Counted from the first letter of the stretch, positions 28,615-37,669 are shown. The stretch: DNA of 64,000 nt from Paraburkholderia polaris (GCF_012927345.1 NZ_JABBGJ010000016.1:62001-126000), one strand, 5' to 3'. A program made the numbers and translations. Notes: a model not told the origin generated them from the sequence alone.

Positions 28615-29037
28615 TCAATCCTCGTCATCCGTCCAGGGAATATCCACATCAGAAATAAAGGCCACCGTCGCAAACGGCCCCCCATCCTGACGTCCGATCT
28701 TGCCATCTGCCCGCTGCCATTCAACCCTGAACACCGTGGCAGGATCATCGGCAATCAAACGCACAGTTCGAACTTCGTCCGGATCCGCTTCCTCGACGGG
28801 GCCGTCGAGCGAAACCTGCAATTCCTGTGGCCACAGTCCATCGGTGGGATCGTAAATCTTGTCGCCGTCCGGAATCAGCGTGAATGCCTCCACACCGATC
28901 GTCGCCGACGCGTCGATGATCATCTTGCCCAACGCCCGCAGCAACGCGGTCGCCCGCGCCGAGTTGGCCTGGCGAATTGCAAGATCCCCGCGCGTCAGCG
29001 CCTGCTCAAGTTTTGGGTTTGTTTTTTGTTGCGCCAT
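28615..29037 (-). CDS. Hypothetical protein
   Basis: 140 aa, acidic, no signal peptide or membrane helix, no family recognised. The N-terminal half is helical (ALTRGDLAIRQANSARATALLRALGKMIIDASATIGVEAF) and the C-terminal half looks beta-rich and ends in an acidic tail (IPWTDDED). Codon use matches neighbouring genes, which supports a real gene. It stands alone, convergent with nodJ. Confidence 0.65.
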   Translation of the reverse strand: MAQQKTNPKLEQALTRGDLAIRQANSARATALLRALGKMIIDASATIGVEAFTLIPDGDKIYDPTDGLWPQELQVSLDGPVEEADPDEVRTVRLIADDPATVFRVEWQRADGKIGRQDGGPFATVAFISDVDIPWTDDED

Positions 29038-29238
29038 TCGATGTCCTGAGTCCTATCGCTCTGTTGTGGACGGCACGCCCATTCATCGCGTGCCGCTCTC
29101 CATTTTTCGGGCTGAATCCTACCACTGGTGTGGGCCGCAGCATCGTCAGCCGCGCAGTAGAGGCCGACCAGCCCGCCCCGTCCCCACAGTTTAGGTCGTG
29201 ATTTGCCGTCCGGCAGGGAGATTTGCCTTTCAATGCGA

Positions 29239-30198
29239 TCAATGGGTCGGGCCGCGCTTTCGAGCCGGCTTCGGCGACGCAGCATCGCTGGGCTTCGCGC
29301 CGCCGATCTCCGCGATCAGATGGTCGCGGAACGCTTTCACCGACGGTGGCAACTCCCGTCCGGCCATCGTCTGCACCTGGATGCTGCGCTGGCGCATCTG
29401 CGGATGCGTCAACGGTATCGCGACGAAGCCGTCGCCGGCGTAACGGTCGCGCACCGACAGCAGCCCCGTGAACATGACCGCCCCTGACTTCTGCGCGTAA
29501 CGGTACATCGCGCCGCTATTGTTGCAGGTGAGATCGGGCTCGAGCAGGACACCTTCGAGCGCGCAGGTGATGTCGATCAGCTGCCGAATCGTCGTACCAG
29601 GCTCCGGCAGCACCAGCGGATAGCGCTGCAGGTCGGCAAGCGACACCTTCGCGCGCGCGGCCAGCGGATGATCGGCACGCAGCAGTGCCAGCACCGGTGC
29701 ACGCTCGGTGTGTTCGACCTTGACACCCTTTTCCGGCGCAAGACTGAACGTCAGCGCGAGATCGGCGTCGCCGTCGCGCACCCGGCGAGTCGCCTCGCCC
29801 GGTGGCACGACGGAGAGCGTGAAGTCGATCCCCGGATAGTGGCTGCGGAACGCCGCCATTGCACTGGGCAGGAAGTCCGCGGCGAACCCCTCCGAACTGG
29901 CAACCTTGATCATGCTGCCGTGCAACGCCTCGAGGCCGCCGATTTCCTTCATCACGTGCTCCGCCTCGAGCAGGCTGCGCTGCGCGTAGGCCAGCAGGCG
30001 CTCGCCCGCCTCGGAGAGCGACATGCCGCGCGGGCGCCGCTCGAACAGCGCGACGCCGAGATCGCTCTCGAGCCGCGCGATCTGCCGGCTGATCGCCGAG
30101 ACGGCCACATGCAGCCGCGCGGACGCGTCGCTGATCGAGCCGGTGCGAGCCACCTCAACAAAATAGCGCAATGCAATGCCGTGTAATGAAAGTGCCAT
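29239..30198 (-). CDS. LysR family regulator divergent from M20 peptidase gene
   Basis: 319 aa LysR-type regulator: N-terminal helix-turn-helix IALRYFVEVARTGSISDASARLHVAVSAISRQIARLESDLG and a substrate-binding domain. It is divergent from the peptidase/MFS pair and the shared gap contains a matching pair of inverted TTCGAA-centred sites, so it probably controls them. The C-terminus is a short Lys/Arg-rich tail. Confidence 0.88.
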   Translation of the reverse strand: MALSLHGIALRYFVEVARTGSISDASARLHVAVSAISRQIARLESDLGVALFERRPRGMSLSEAGERLLAYAQRSLLEAEHVMKEIGGLEALHGSMIKVASSEGFAADFLPSAMAAFRSHYPGIDFTLSVVPPGEATRRVRDGDADLALTFSLAPEKGVKVEHTERAPVLALLRADHPLAARAKVSLADLQRYPLVLPEPGTTIRQLIDITCALEGVLLEPDLTCNNSGAMYRYAQKSGAVMFTGLLSVRDRYAGDGFVAIPLTHPQMRQRSIQVQTMAGRELPPSVKAFRDHLIAEIGGAKPSDAASPKPARKRGPTH

Positions 30199-30278
30199 AA
30201 GCGATGCCTATGCGAGTGAACCTACGAGCGTATGGAGCCGCGTGCGGGAGGGTCTAGCTTTGCCTTTCTGGCAACGCA

Positions 30279-30337
30279 AGCTTCGAAATACGATCATTGT
30301 GACAAAAATAACGGCCTCCTAGAATCGTTTCGAAGCT
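30279..30337. promoter_or_regulatory. Inverted repeat, candidate LysR operator
   Basis: AGCTTCGAAA (30279-30288) and TTTCGAAGCT (30328-30337) are perfect inverted repeats with 49 bp between their starts. Flanks are partly conserved too (ACGAT/ATCG). They bracket an AT-rich segment (CATTGTGACAAAAATAACGG) between the LysR gene and the M20 gene. Confidence 0.6.
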
Positions 30338-30412
30338 GATGGCCGCGAACCAGACATGCCACGCGCGACGCCGCGTCGCCGCCATCCCCCGCACCCCGCA
30401 CCGGAGACAACA

Positions 30413-31825
30413 ATGAGCCGCAACCAGGCCATCGAACACGCGACGCACCATTTCGAATCAGGCGCCTTTCTTGAGAACCTCAACCGGCGCGTCGGATTTC
30501 GCACCGAGAGTCAGGAAAGCGACCGTGCCGCCACGCTGCTCTCGTATCTGACTGAGGAAATTGCGCCCGAAGTCGAAGGACTCGGCTTCAGCACGCGCAT
30601 CGTCGATAACCCGGCGGAAGGTTTCGGGCCGTTCCTGTTCGCCAATCGTCACGAAGACGACCGTCTGCCCACCGTACTGATCTATGGCCACGGCGACGTC
30701 GTGCGCGGCTACGACAGCCAGTGGCGCGCGCCGCTGACGCCCTGGGCCGTGACGGTCGAAGGCGAACGCTGGTATGGCCGTGGCACCGCGGACAACAAGG
30801 GCCAGCACTCCATCAATCTCGCCGCGCTTGCGAGCGTGCTGGCAGCGCGCGGCGGCAAGCTCGGCTTTAACGCGAAACTGCTGATCGAAATGGGCGAGGA
30901 AACCGGCTCGCCGGGCCTCGACGCGATCTGCCACACACACAAGCAGGAACTGGCCGCGGACGTGCTGATCGCGTCCGACGGTCCGCGCCTCGCCGCGCGC
31001 CGCCCCACCGTCTTCCTCGGCTCGCGCGGCTCGGTGAACTTCAAGCTCTCGCTGAATCTGCGTGACGGCGCGCACCACTCGGGCAATTGGGGCGGTCTGT
31101 TGCGCAACCCGGCCACCGTGCTGGCGAACGCACTCGCGAGTCTGGTCGATGCACGCGGCGTGATCGCCGTCGACGGCTTGCGTCCGCCGCCGATTCCCGA
31201 GGCGGTGCGTCGTGCACTGGCCGATATCACGGTAGGCGGCGGCCCGGGCGATCCGGCCGTCGACGATAACTGGGGCGAGCCCGGTCTCACGCCGCCGGAG
31301 CGTGTGTTCGGCTGGAACAGCTTCGAAGTGCTGGCCTTCAAGGCGGGCAATCCCGAGAACCCGGTCAATGCCATTCCGTCCTCGGCGTTCGCGCATTGCC
31401 AGTTGCGCTTCGTGGTCGGCACCGACTGGGAAAAGCTGGCGCAGCATCTGCGCGCGCATCTGAATGCGCATGGTTTTTCGCTGGTCGAGATCAGCGTCGA
31501 GCGCGGTGCGCCGGCCACACGTCTGAATCCCGACGACCCGTGGGTCACGTGGGCCATCGCCTCGCTCGAACAGACCACCGGCAAGAAAACCGCCGTGCTG
31601 CCGAATCTCGGCGGCACGCTGCCCAACGAAGTGTTCGCCGACACGCTCGGCCTGCCGACCATCTGGGTGCCGCATTCATACCCGGCCTGCTCGCAACACG
31701 CGCCGAACGAGCATCTGCTCGGACCGGTGGTGCGCGAGGGTCTGCAGATCATGGCGGGACTGTTCTGGGATCTCGGCGAGAACTCACCGCACGCAAGCGC
31801 GACGACACCAGAAGCCGCGGCCTGA
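30413..31825 (+). CDS. M20 family metallopeptidase
   Basis: 470 aa. Metal ligands and catalytic residues of the M20/ArgE/CPG2 family are visible: His93 and Asp95 in YGHGDVV, Asp127 in GRGTADNKGQHS, Glu162/Glu163 in EMGEETGS, and a late His in HSYPACSQHAPNEH. A dimerisation domain sits between. Such enzymes hydrolyse dipeptides or N-acyl amino acids; the substrate here is unknown. ATG 30413 has a CCGGAGACA ribosome-binding site. Probably an operon with the MFS gene. Confidence 0.9.
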   Translation: MSRNQAIEHATHHFESGAFLENLNRRVGFRTESQESDRAATLLSYLTEEIAPEVEGLGFSTRIVDNPAEGFGPFLFANRHEDDRLPTVLIYGHGDVVRGYDSQWRAPLTPWAVTVEGERWYGRGTADNKGQHSINLAALASVLAARGGKLGFNAKLLIEMGEETGSPGLDAICHTHKQELAADVLIASDGPRLAARRPTVFLGSRGSVNFKLSLNLRDGAHHSGNWGGLLRNPATVLANALASLVDARGVIAVDGLRPPPIPEAVRRALADITVGGGPGDPAVDDNWGEPGLTPPERVFGWNSFEVLAFKAGNPENPVNAIPSSAFAHCQLRFVVGTDWEKLAQHLRAHLNAHGFSLVEISVERGAPATRLNPDDPWVTWAIASLEQTTGKKTAVLPNLGGTLPNEVFADTLGLPTIWVPHSYPACSQHAPNEHLLGPVVREGLQIMAGLFWDLGENSPHASATTPEAAA

Positions 31826-31898
31826 GCGATCAACGCAGCACGCCCGCATCACGCGCGCAGTTCACCGTCACCCGCATCCGCCACGAGGCACGTCCACG

Positions 31899-33182
31899 AT
31901 GATCACGTCCACCCTGCCAGCCAGCGCCGCGCGGCCGTCCGCCGCGAAGTTCCATCGCATCATTCTCGCGGCGTCGATCGGCAATGCGCTCGAATGGTTC
32001 GACCTCGTCGTCTATGGATTTTTCGCGGTCACGATCGCGAAGCTGTTCTTCCCTGCCCGTACCGAAGCGATTTCGTTGATGCTCACGCTCGGCACCTTCG
32101 GCATCTCGTACATGATCCGGCCGCTCGGCGGACTCGTACTCGGCTCGCTCGCGGATCGTGCGGGGCGCAAGGTGTCGCTGCTGCTGTCGATCGGCTTGAT
32201 GATGATCGGCACTTTGACGATTGCCGTGATGCCGCCGTATGCCGCGATCGGTTTGTGGGCGCCGGCCGGCATCATGCTGTCGCGACTCGTCCAGGGATTC
32301 TCGGCGGGCGGCGAGTTCGGCGCTTCCACCGCGTTTCTGGTCGAGCATGCACCCGAGCGGCGCGGCTTCATGGGCAGCTGGCAGTTCGCGAGCCAAGGCC
32401 TCGCGACGCTGCTCGCCTCCGGCTTCGGCGCGTTGCTGACGAGCCAGCTCACAACGGCGCAACTCGAATCGTGGGGCTGGCGCATTCCGTTTCTGTTCGG
32501 CCTCGCGATCGGCCCGGTGGGCTTCTATATTCGCCGCTACGTGGACGAAGGCGCCGAGTTCAACACGGAGCCCAAAACGCGTACGCCGCTGCGCGATCTG
32601 TTCGGCACACAGAAGGTCCGCATGCTGCTCGCGGTCGGTTCACTAGTCATTTCGACCGCGGCCAACTACATGATTCTGTACATGCCGACCTACGCGATCA
32701 AGCAGCTGCACTTACCCGCTTCGACCGGCTTCGCGGCCACGCTCGCAACGGGAATCGTACTGACGGTGCTGACGCCGTTCGCCGGCCACTTGTCCGATAG
32801 CGCGGGACGGATCCGCATCATGGCGGCTGCGGCAACGTTGATGCTGCTGACGGTCTATCCGACCTTCGTATATATGAATGCGCATCCGTCGTTCGCCACG
32901 ATGCTGCTGGCGTTGATCTGGATCGGCGTATTGAAGGCCACGTACTTCGGCGCGCTGCCCGCGCTGATGTCGGAGATTTTCCCGACGCAGACACGCGCGA
33001 CCGGTCTCGCGGTCAGCTACAACATCGGCGTGACGGTGTTCGGCGGTTTTGCGCCCTTCGTGATCACCTGGCTGATTGACGCGAGCGGCAATAAACTCGC
33101 GCCCGGCTTTTATCTGATGTTCTGCGCGGTAGCGAGTTTGCTGGCGCTCTATGCGGTACGTTCGAAGCTGAAGATTCGCTGA
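31899..33182 (+). CDS. MFS transporter, metabolite:H+ symporter type
   Basis: 427 aa with 12 predicted transmembrane helices. The N-terminal segment FHRIILAASIGNALEWFDLVVYGFFAVTIAKLFFP and the loop PLGGLVLGSLADRAGRKVSLL are typical of the MHS (citrate/alpha-ketoglutarate/shikimate-like) subfamily. It follows the M20 peptidase by 73 bp and likely imports the peptidase substrate or a related organic acid. Confidence 0.9.
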   Translation: MITSTLPASAARPSAAKFHRIILAASIGNALEWFDLVVYGFFAVTIAKLFFPARTEAISLMLTLGTFGISYMIRPLGGLVLGSLADRAGRKVSLLLSIGLMMIGTLTIAVMPPYAAIGLWAPAGIMLSRLVQGFSAGGEFGASTAFLVEHAPERRGFMGSWQFASQGLATLLASGFGALLTSQLTTAQLESWGWRIPFLFGLAIGPVGFYIRRYVDEGAEFNTEPKTRTPLRDLFGTQKVRMLLAVGSLVISTAANYMILYMPTYAIKQLHLPASTGFAATLATGIVLTVLTPFAGHLSDSAGRIRIMAAAATLMLLTVYPTFVYMNAHPSFATMLLALIWIGVLKATYFGALPALMSEIFPTQTRATGLAVSYNIGVTVFGGFAPFVITWLIDASGNKLAPGFYLMFCAVASLLALYAVRSKLKIR

Positions 33183-33196
33183 GCGAGTTTGATGTG

Positions 33197-33222
33197 GGCA
33201 AGGCGGATCAGCTCGCCTTGCC
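33197..33222. terminator. Hairpin between convergent MFS and aldo/keto reductase genes
   Basis: Perfect 9-bp arms GGCAAGGCG and CGCCTTGCC with an 8-base loop, in the 55-bp gap between convergent genes. Confidence 0.6.
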
Positions 33223-33237
33223 GCCCCAGCAACTGCG

Positions 33238-34290
33238 TCAAGGCGCTGGATTAGGCTGCAGTTCATGCAGCTTGTCGATCTCCGCGAGCACTTCCGGCGA
33301 GAGTTTCACCTCGGCGCTGGCGATGTTTTCCTTCAGCTGATCGAGCGACGTGGCGCCAATCAGATTGCTCGTCAGGAACGGCCGGCTGTTGACGAAGGCC
33401 AACGCGAACTGCGCGGGCGACAAACCGTGACGCTTCGCCAGTTCCACATAGCGCGTGGTTGCCTGAACCGCTTGCGGCTTGCTGTAGCGTTGAAAGCGCT
33501 CGAACAGCGAAATGCGCGCGCCTGCCGGACGCGCGCCGCCTTCATACTTGCCCGACAGCCAACCAAAGGCCAGCGGCGAATACGCAAGCAAGCCGATGTT
33601 GTCGCGATGCGCGTACTCGGACAGACCTACTTCGTACGTGCGGTTCAACAGGCTATACGGATTCTGGATGCTGACGATGCGCGGCAAGCCGAGCTTTTCC
33701 GCCGCGCGCAGAAACTGCGCGACGCCCCATGGCGTTTCGTTCGACACGCCGATATGGCGAATCTTGCCTGCCTTGACGAATTCGGCGAGCACCGACAGCG
33801 TTTCTTCGATCGGCACCGTGTATGCGTCGTCGACCCACGGATAGGCGGGACGGCCGAACGTCATCGTGCTGCGATCCGGCCAGTGCAACTGGTACAGATC
33901 GACGTAGTCTGTTTGCAGGCGCTTCAGGCTATCGTTGAGCGCTTCGGTCAGGTTCTTGCGATCGAACTGGTTGCCCTCGCCACGAATATGGCGCGGATTG
34001 TGCGGTTGACGCGCCGGGCCGGCGATCTTGGTGGCAAGCACGATCTTCTCGCGCGCGCTGCGATGCTGCGCGATCCATGTGCCGATATAGCGCTCGGTCG
34101 AGCCTTGCGTCTCGGGACGCGGCGGCACCGGGTACATTTCCGCGGCGTCGATCAGATTGACACCGTGGTCGAGCGCGTAGTCGATCTGTGCGTGCGCTTC
34201 CTGCTCGGTGTTCTGCTCGCCCCACGTCATGGTGCCGAGACCGATCAGGCTAACCTTCACATCCGAGTCGCCGAGTCTGCGGTATTCCAT
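33238..34290 (-). CDS. Aldo/keto reductase (Tas-like)
   Basis: 350 aa TIM-barrel oxidoreductase of the Tas/YajO-like group (MEYRRLGDSDVKVSLIGLGTMTWGEQNTEQ). The catalytic tetrad is recognisable: Asp and Tyr in LIDAAEMYPVPP, Lys in ATKIAGPAR and His in LYQLHWPDR. It likely reduces carbonyl compounds with NADPH; the natural substrate is unknown. Monocistronic. Confidence 0.92.
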   Translation of the reverse strand: MEYRRLGDSDVKVSLIGLGTMTWGEQNTEQEAHAQIDYALDHGVNLIDAAEMYPVPPRPETQGSTERYIGTWIAQHRSAREKIVLATKIAGPARQPHNPRHIRGEGNQFDRKNLTEALNDSLKRLQTDYVDLYQLHWPDRSTMTFGRPAYPWVDDAYTVPIEETLSVLAEFVKAGKIRHIGVSNETPWGVAQFLRAAEKLGLPRIVSIQNPYSLLNRTYEVGLSEYAHRDNIGLLAYSPLAFGWLSGKYEGGARPAGARISLFERFQRYSKPQAVQATTRYVELAKRHGLSPAQFALAFVNSRPFLTSNLIGATSLDQLKENIASAEVKLSPEVLAEIDKLHELQPNPAP

Positions 34291-34427
34291 CGAACCTGTC
34301 CTGTTGTGTGTAAAGGGAAAGCGCTGACGTTACCATGTCGGCGCAATGCCTGCAGCGCGGCTAAAATGCTGCTTCAGCAGGCGCTCACACCGCCGCGCTC
34401 AATGAATTTTCCGTCGACCCATCTGCG

Positions 34428-34640
34428 ATGAATCCCGAACACCTCGAATTACTGGTCACGCGCGTGATGCCTTACGGAAAATATAAAGGCCGGCTGATCG
34501 CGGATCTGCCGGGTCACTATCTGAACTGGTTTGCGAGCCAGGGCTTTCCGCCGGGCGAAATCGGCCGTCTGCTGGCGTTGATGCACGAGATCGATCACAA
34601 CGGTTTGTCGTCGCTGATCGAGCCTTTACGCAAGCGCTGA
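34428..34640 (+). CDS. DUF3820 family protein
   Basis: 70 aa with the DUF3820 signature VMPYGKYKGRLIADLPGHYLNWFASQGFPPGEIGRLLALMHEIDHNGL. A small cytoplasmic protein of unknown function, widespread in proteobacteria. Its last bases overlap the stop of a TRIC channel remnant on the opposite strand. Confidence 0.88.
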   Translation: MNPEHLELLVTRVMPYGKYKGRLIADLPGHYLNWFASQGFPPGEIGRLLALMHEIDHNGLSSLIEPLRKR

Positions 34641-34808
34641 GAGCGACGCCTGCGGCAGATGCCAGCCATAGGTGACGGCGAGCACGCGCAAGATGACACA
34701 CACCGCGCCGCCGGCCAATGCGGCGACGCCCGCCGGCAAGCCGGCGCGCCGCGCGACCACCACGATGAATGCGCCGGCGCGAAAAGCGGTATGGGTCTCG
34801 CGCTGACT
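34626..34808 (-). pseudogene. C-terminal remnant of a UPF0126/TRIC-type channel gene
   Basis: On the minus strand this interval translates without stops into about 60 residues, including RAGLPAGVAALAGGAVCVIL, then RVLAVTYGWHLPQ and a stop. The order of Arg-Glu, Ala-Gly-Ala, Gly-Leu-Pro, a Val/Ile-rich helix and a Gly-Trp-x-Leu-Pro end matches the second half of UPF0126 (YicG/TRIC-like) membrane proteins. The N-terminal half is missing because the frame runs into the 3' end of cysC. No start codon or ribosome-binding site is present. The family call is from memory, not a search. Confidence 0.6.
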
Positions 34809-35379
34809 ATTTCGCGAGTCGAGGCTTGCCGAGCCCGCTTTCCCTCGGCAGGCAACCCATCGCGGTCAGATGCACAAGCAGGCGGTCTACCGCTTCTTCG
34901 ATCGAGACGCGATCGGTTTCGATCATGACATCGGGGTCGAGCGGCACATCGAACGGCCCGGAAATACCGGTGAAATGGGGAATCTCGCCGCGCCGCGCAC
35001 GCGCATAGAGGCCTTTGACATCGCGCCCTTCGCACACCGTCAGCGGCGCATTCACAAACACTTCGACGAAACCGTCGCCGATGATCTCCCGAGCCATGCG
35101 CCGATGCTCATGCGCGGGCGAGATCACCGCGGCAATCGCGATGAAGCCCTGTTGCATGAACAGCGCCGCGACGTGCGCGACCCGCCGCAGATTTTCAGCG
35201 CGGTCTTCGGGTGTGAAGCCGAGGCCCGCGGTCAAGCCGCGTCGCAGCACGTCGCCGTCGAGCACGATCGAGGCATGCCCGGCTTCTTTCAGACGCTGAT
35301 GCAACGCGTCGGCCAAGGTCGATTTACCGGCGCCGGACAAACCGGTCATCCATATGACGGCCCCGCGGATGGCGCTCAT
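34807..35379 (-). CDS. cysC: Adenylylsulfate (APS) kinase
   Basis: 190 aa. P-loop GLSGAGKS (13-20), LDGDVLRRGL near 40, RAENLRRVAHVA near 60 and the conserved Ser87 in AAVISPAHEHRR identify CysC. It phosphorylates APS to PAPS, the universal sulfate donor. The start overlaps the stop of the upstream sulfotransferase gene by ATGA, so the two are translationally coupled: one makes PAPS and the other should use it. In-frame codons upstream belong to the overlapping gene region and are not part of the protein. Confidence 0.93.
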   Translation of the reverse strand: MSAIRGAVIWMTGLSGAGKSTLADALHQRLKEAGHASIVLDGDVLRRGLTAGLGFTPEDRAENLRRVAHVAALFMQQGFIAIAAVISPAHEHRRMAREIIGDGFVEVFVNAPLTVCEGRDVKGLYARARRGEIPHFTGISGPFDVPLDPDVMIETDRVSIEEAVDRLLVHLTAMGCLPRESGLGKPRLAK

Positions 35380-36968
35380 GACTTCCGCTCCGTGCCAGTA
35401 GTCGCCGTGCCGGCATCTGCCAGCGACGCACGCTCGTGCGCGCTGAAGCTGCCAGCCGGCGCCAGCGCCGGTCCCAACCCCTCGAACAAGGGTTGCAGCA
35501 ACGCCTGCTGCGGCTGCCAGCGCTGCAGCGATGTCTTGTAGAGCGGGCGGCGCACCTGTGCCGCGCTTGCCGTGTTCACCTGCCGCCTGGTCTGGTGGAA
35601 CGATAGACAGCGCTCGTCCCAGTCGAGTCCACAATGCGCGAGCAAACGCCGGACATTGCCTTCGAGATCTTCGACCAGCTCTTCGTATTTGATTTCGATC
35701 ATCGTGCCCTCAGGCAACACGCGTTGCCAATGTGCCATCAGCGCGTCGTACGCGCGATAGTAGCGGCCCAGTTCACCGAGATCGTAACTGAACGGCACGT
35801 CGTGGAAAATTCGAGAAAAAATCGACAGGCAGCTCTGCAACGGCGAGCGGCTGCTATGAATGAAGCGCGCATTCGGCAACGCCAGATGAATCAGCCCGAC
35901 GTTGATGAAATTGAACGGATATTTGTCGGTGAAACGCGTGTAGCCCGGCGCTCCGGTTTGCATTTCCGGCAGCGACGTATACATGCGGCGCAAATAGTCG
36001 GCGCCGAGCGTGCGCAATTGCGCGGCACCGAGGCCCTGCAATGCCTCGAAGTTGATACGCAACGGGTCACCTACATTGCGGCCGATGCTATTCACCAGTG
36101 CCTCGCCGAACTCCGTGCGCTCACCCGCGCCGAAAACTTGCGGATGACTCGCAAGAATCTGCTCGATCAGGGTCGAACCGGAGCGCGGCATACCGACGAT
36201 AAAAATCGGTGCGGCCGATGGGTCACCCAGACCGCGTTTGGCCGCCAGCACCTCTGAGCTCAGGAGCTCGGGCAAATGTGCGAACAGGCCGAGTGACGCG
36301 GCTTCGTCATAATGCACGCCGGCGCGGTGCAATGCGTTGCCCTTCAGGAAGTGGTCGAACGACGCGTCGTTGCGGCCCACATCGGACAGCGCCTGCCCAT
36401 ACGCGAAGTGAATCTCCGCCTGATTGGCGGGCGTGAGCGAAGCGGCAACGCCGGCGAATTGCTCGAGCGCGACGAACACCGGATCGTCGGCGGTAAGGCG
36501 CTTGGATTGCACGAAGTTGCGGTAATACAGCGGCACCTGCGGGGCAGCGTCGATCGCGCGGCGATAGGCTTCGTGCGCCTCATCGAAACGACCGAGTGCC
36601 TGCAGGCAGTTGCCCGTGTTGTTGTACGAGCCGTCGGCTTTCGGATTCAATCGGACTGCTTCGCGATAGGCGTCTACTGCGTGCTCGAGCCGGTGCATCT
36701 GCTCAAGCGACCAGCCGAGGCCGTGACGCAAATCGGCGTTCAGCGGATCGAATGCGATTGCTTCGTGATAGCGGACGACCGCTTCGGAAAAGCGGTTCAG
36801 CGCGCTGAGCGTCGCGGCGAGGCGCTCATGGACGACGGCGTCGACGGGATCGAGCGCGCGCGCTGCTTCGAAACATTGGAGTGCGGCCTGGAGTTCGCCG
36901 CGAGCGGCGCAGGCGTCGCCTTTGGCGCACCATTCTGATGCGGTCGCAGGCTGTGGATCGTGCTTCAT
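35376..36968 (-). CDS. TPR-repeat sulfotransferase
   Basis: 530 aa. Residues about 10-145 contain tetratricopeptide repeats (for example AALQCFEAARALDP, AVVRYHEAIAFDP, AVDAYREAVRLNP). A sulfotransferase domain from about 255 carries the PAPS 5'-phosphosulfate loop GMPRSGSTL (259-267) and the 3'-phosphate region SSRSPLQSC (372-380). No signal peptide, so cytoplasmic. It probably transfers sulfate from PAPS to a protein, glycan or lipid recognised through the TPR part; the acceptor is unknown. First gene of an operon with cysC. Confidence 0.9.
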   Translation of the reverse strand: MKHDPQPATASEWCAKGDACAARGELQAALQCFEAARALDPVDAVVHERLAATLSALNRFSEAVVRYHEAIAFDPLNADLRHGLGWSLEQMHRLEHAVDAYREAVRLNPKADGSYNNTGNCLQALGRFDEAHEAYRRAIDAAPQVPLYYRNFVQSKRLTADDPVFVALEQFAGVAASLTPANQAEIHFAYGQALSDVGRNDASFDHFLKGNALHRAGVHYDEAASLGLFAHLPELLSSEVLAAKRGLGDPSAAPIFIVGMPRSGSTLIEQILASHPQVFGAGERTEFGEALVNSIGRNVGDPLRINFEALQGLGAAQLRTLGADYLRRMYTSLPEMQTGAPGYTRFTDKYPFNFINVGLIHLALPNARFIHSSRSPLQSCLSIFSRIFHDVPFSYDLGELGRYYRAYDALMAHWQRVLPEGTMIEIKYEELVEDLEGNVRRLLAHCGLDWDERCLSFHQTRRQVNTASAAQVRRPLYKTSLQRWQPQQALLQPLFEGLGPALAPAGSFSAHERASLADAGTATTGTERKS

Positions 36969-37318
36969 TGACGGCCAGGTTTTTGCAGGCTTCGCCTCAG
37001 GCGGCCCGGCAATGTGGAATGCGTTCTTCTTCGTCCAGCGTCAGCACAAGCATGGGCCTGGATTCAAAAGGAAATTGTCTGACGGGAAAGTATCAGGCGC
37101 GCCCTACAGTTACGTTTCGAAGATTTAACGAACTGTTACAGCGTGATGAATCCGTCATAGTTTGGAGGGCTGCCGCAATGCGCGGCCGCTATGCCGTTGG
37201 ATCGCCGCGCGGGCCTCATGGAAGCGCGCCGGCGCATCCAAGCCGTAATTTGCGGACACAAATCAGGCTGAACTCCGAGGCACGCCGTTTTTCTCATTCT
37301 TATACGCGGGAGAAAATC
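36969..37318. other. Intergenic region with no supported gene
   Basis: Divergent gap between the TPR-sulfotransferase gene and a small lipoprotein gene. It must hold both promoters; AT-richer stretches occur around 37105-37165 and 37260-37315. Short open frames on both strands look like chance. Confidence 0.5.
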
Positions 37319-37669
37319 GTGAGCAGGCTCATTGCATCAGTCGCGATGTTGGCCGTGGCGGCAAGTCTCACCGGGTGCGTGGTCGCGCCTGGCTACGACT
37401 ACGCCTATGCGCAGCCCTATTACCCCCCCTACGGTTATGCCTACGGGCCGGTGTATGGACCGGCTTACGGTGCGATCAACATCTGGGGCGGCTGGGGTGG
37501 CCCGTGCTGTTACTACCGTGGGGGTGGTGGGTATTGGCATGGCCAAGGGTGGCACGGCGGAGGGTGGCACGGAGGCGGCGGCTGGCACGGCGGTGGTGGC
37601 GGCCACGGTGGTGGCGGTGGCGGCAGTTCGTGGAGCAGTGGCGGCAGCCAGGGCGGGCACGGGCATTGA
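37319..37669 (+). CDS. Small Gly/His/Tyr-rich lipoprotein
   Basis: 116 aa starting at GTG 37319, supported by a GCGGGAGA ribosome-binding site. A lipoprotein signal (VSRLIASVAMLAVAASLTGC) is followed by a Tyr/Pro/Gly segment and a Gly/His/Trp-rich tail with GWHGGG-type repeats. It is likely exported and lipid-anchored. The His-rich tail could bind metal, but this is inference. The frame is open far upstream, but that part has no coding character. Confidence 0.75.
   Translation: MSRLIASVAMLAVAASLTGCVVAPGYDYAYAQPYYPPYGYAYGPVYGPAYGAINIWGGWGGPCCYYRGGGGYWHGQGWHGGGWHGGGGWHGGGGGHGGGGGGSSWSSGGSQGGHGH

Noticed and set aside
30458..31675. 405-codon minus-strand frame across the M20 peptidase
   Set aside because: Shadow frame; the M20 zinc-site motifs are on the plus strand.
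36977..37054. Short minus-strand peptide resembling a family 2 glycosyltransferase N-terminus (LDEEERIPHC)
   Set aside because: Only about 18 codons before a stop; too short to distinguish from chance.
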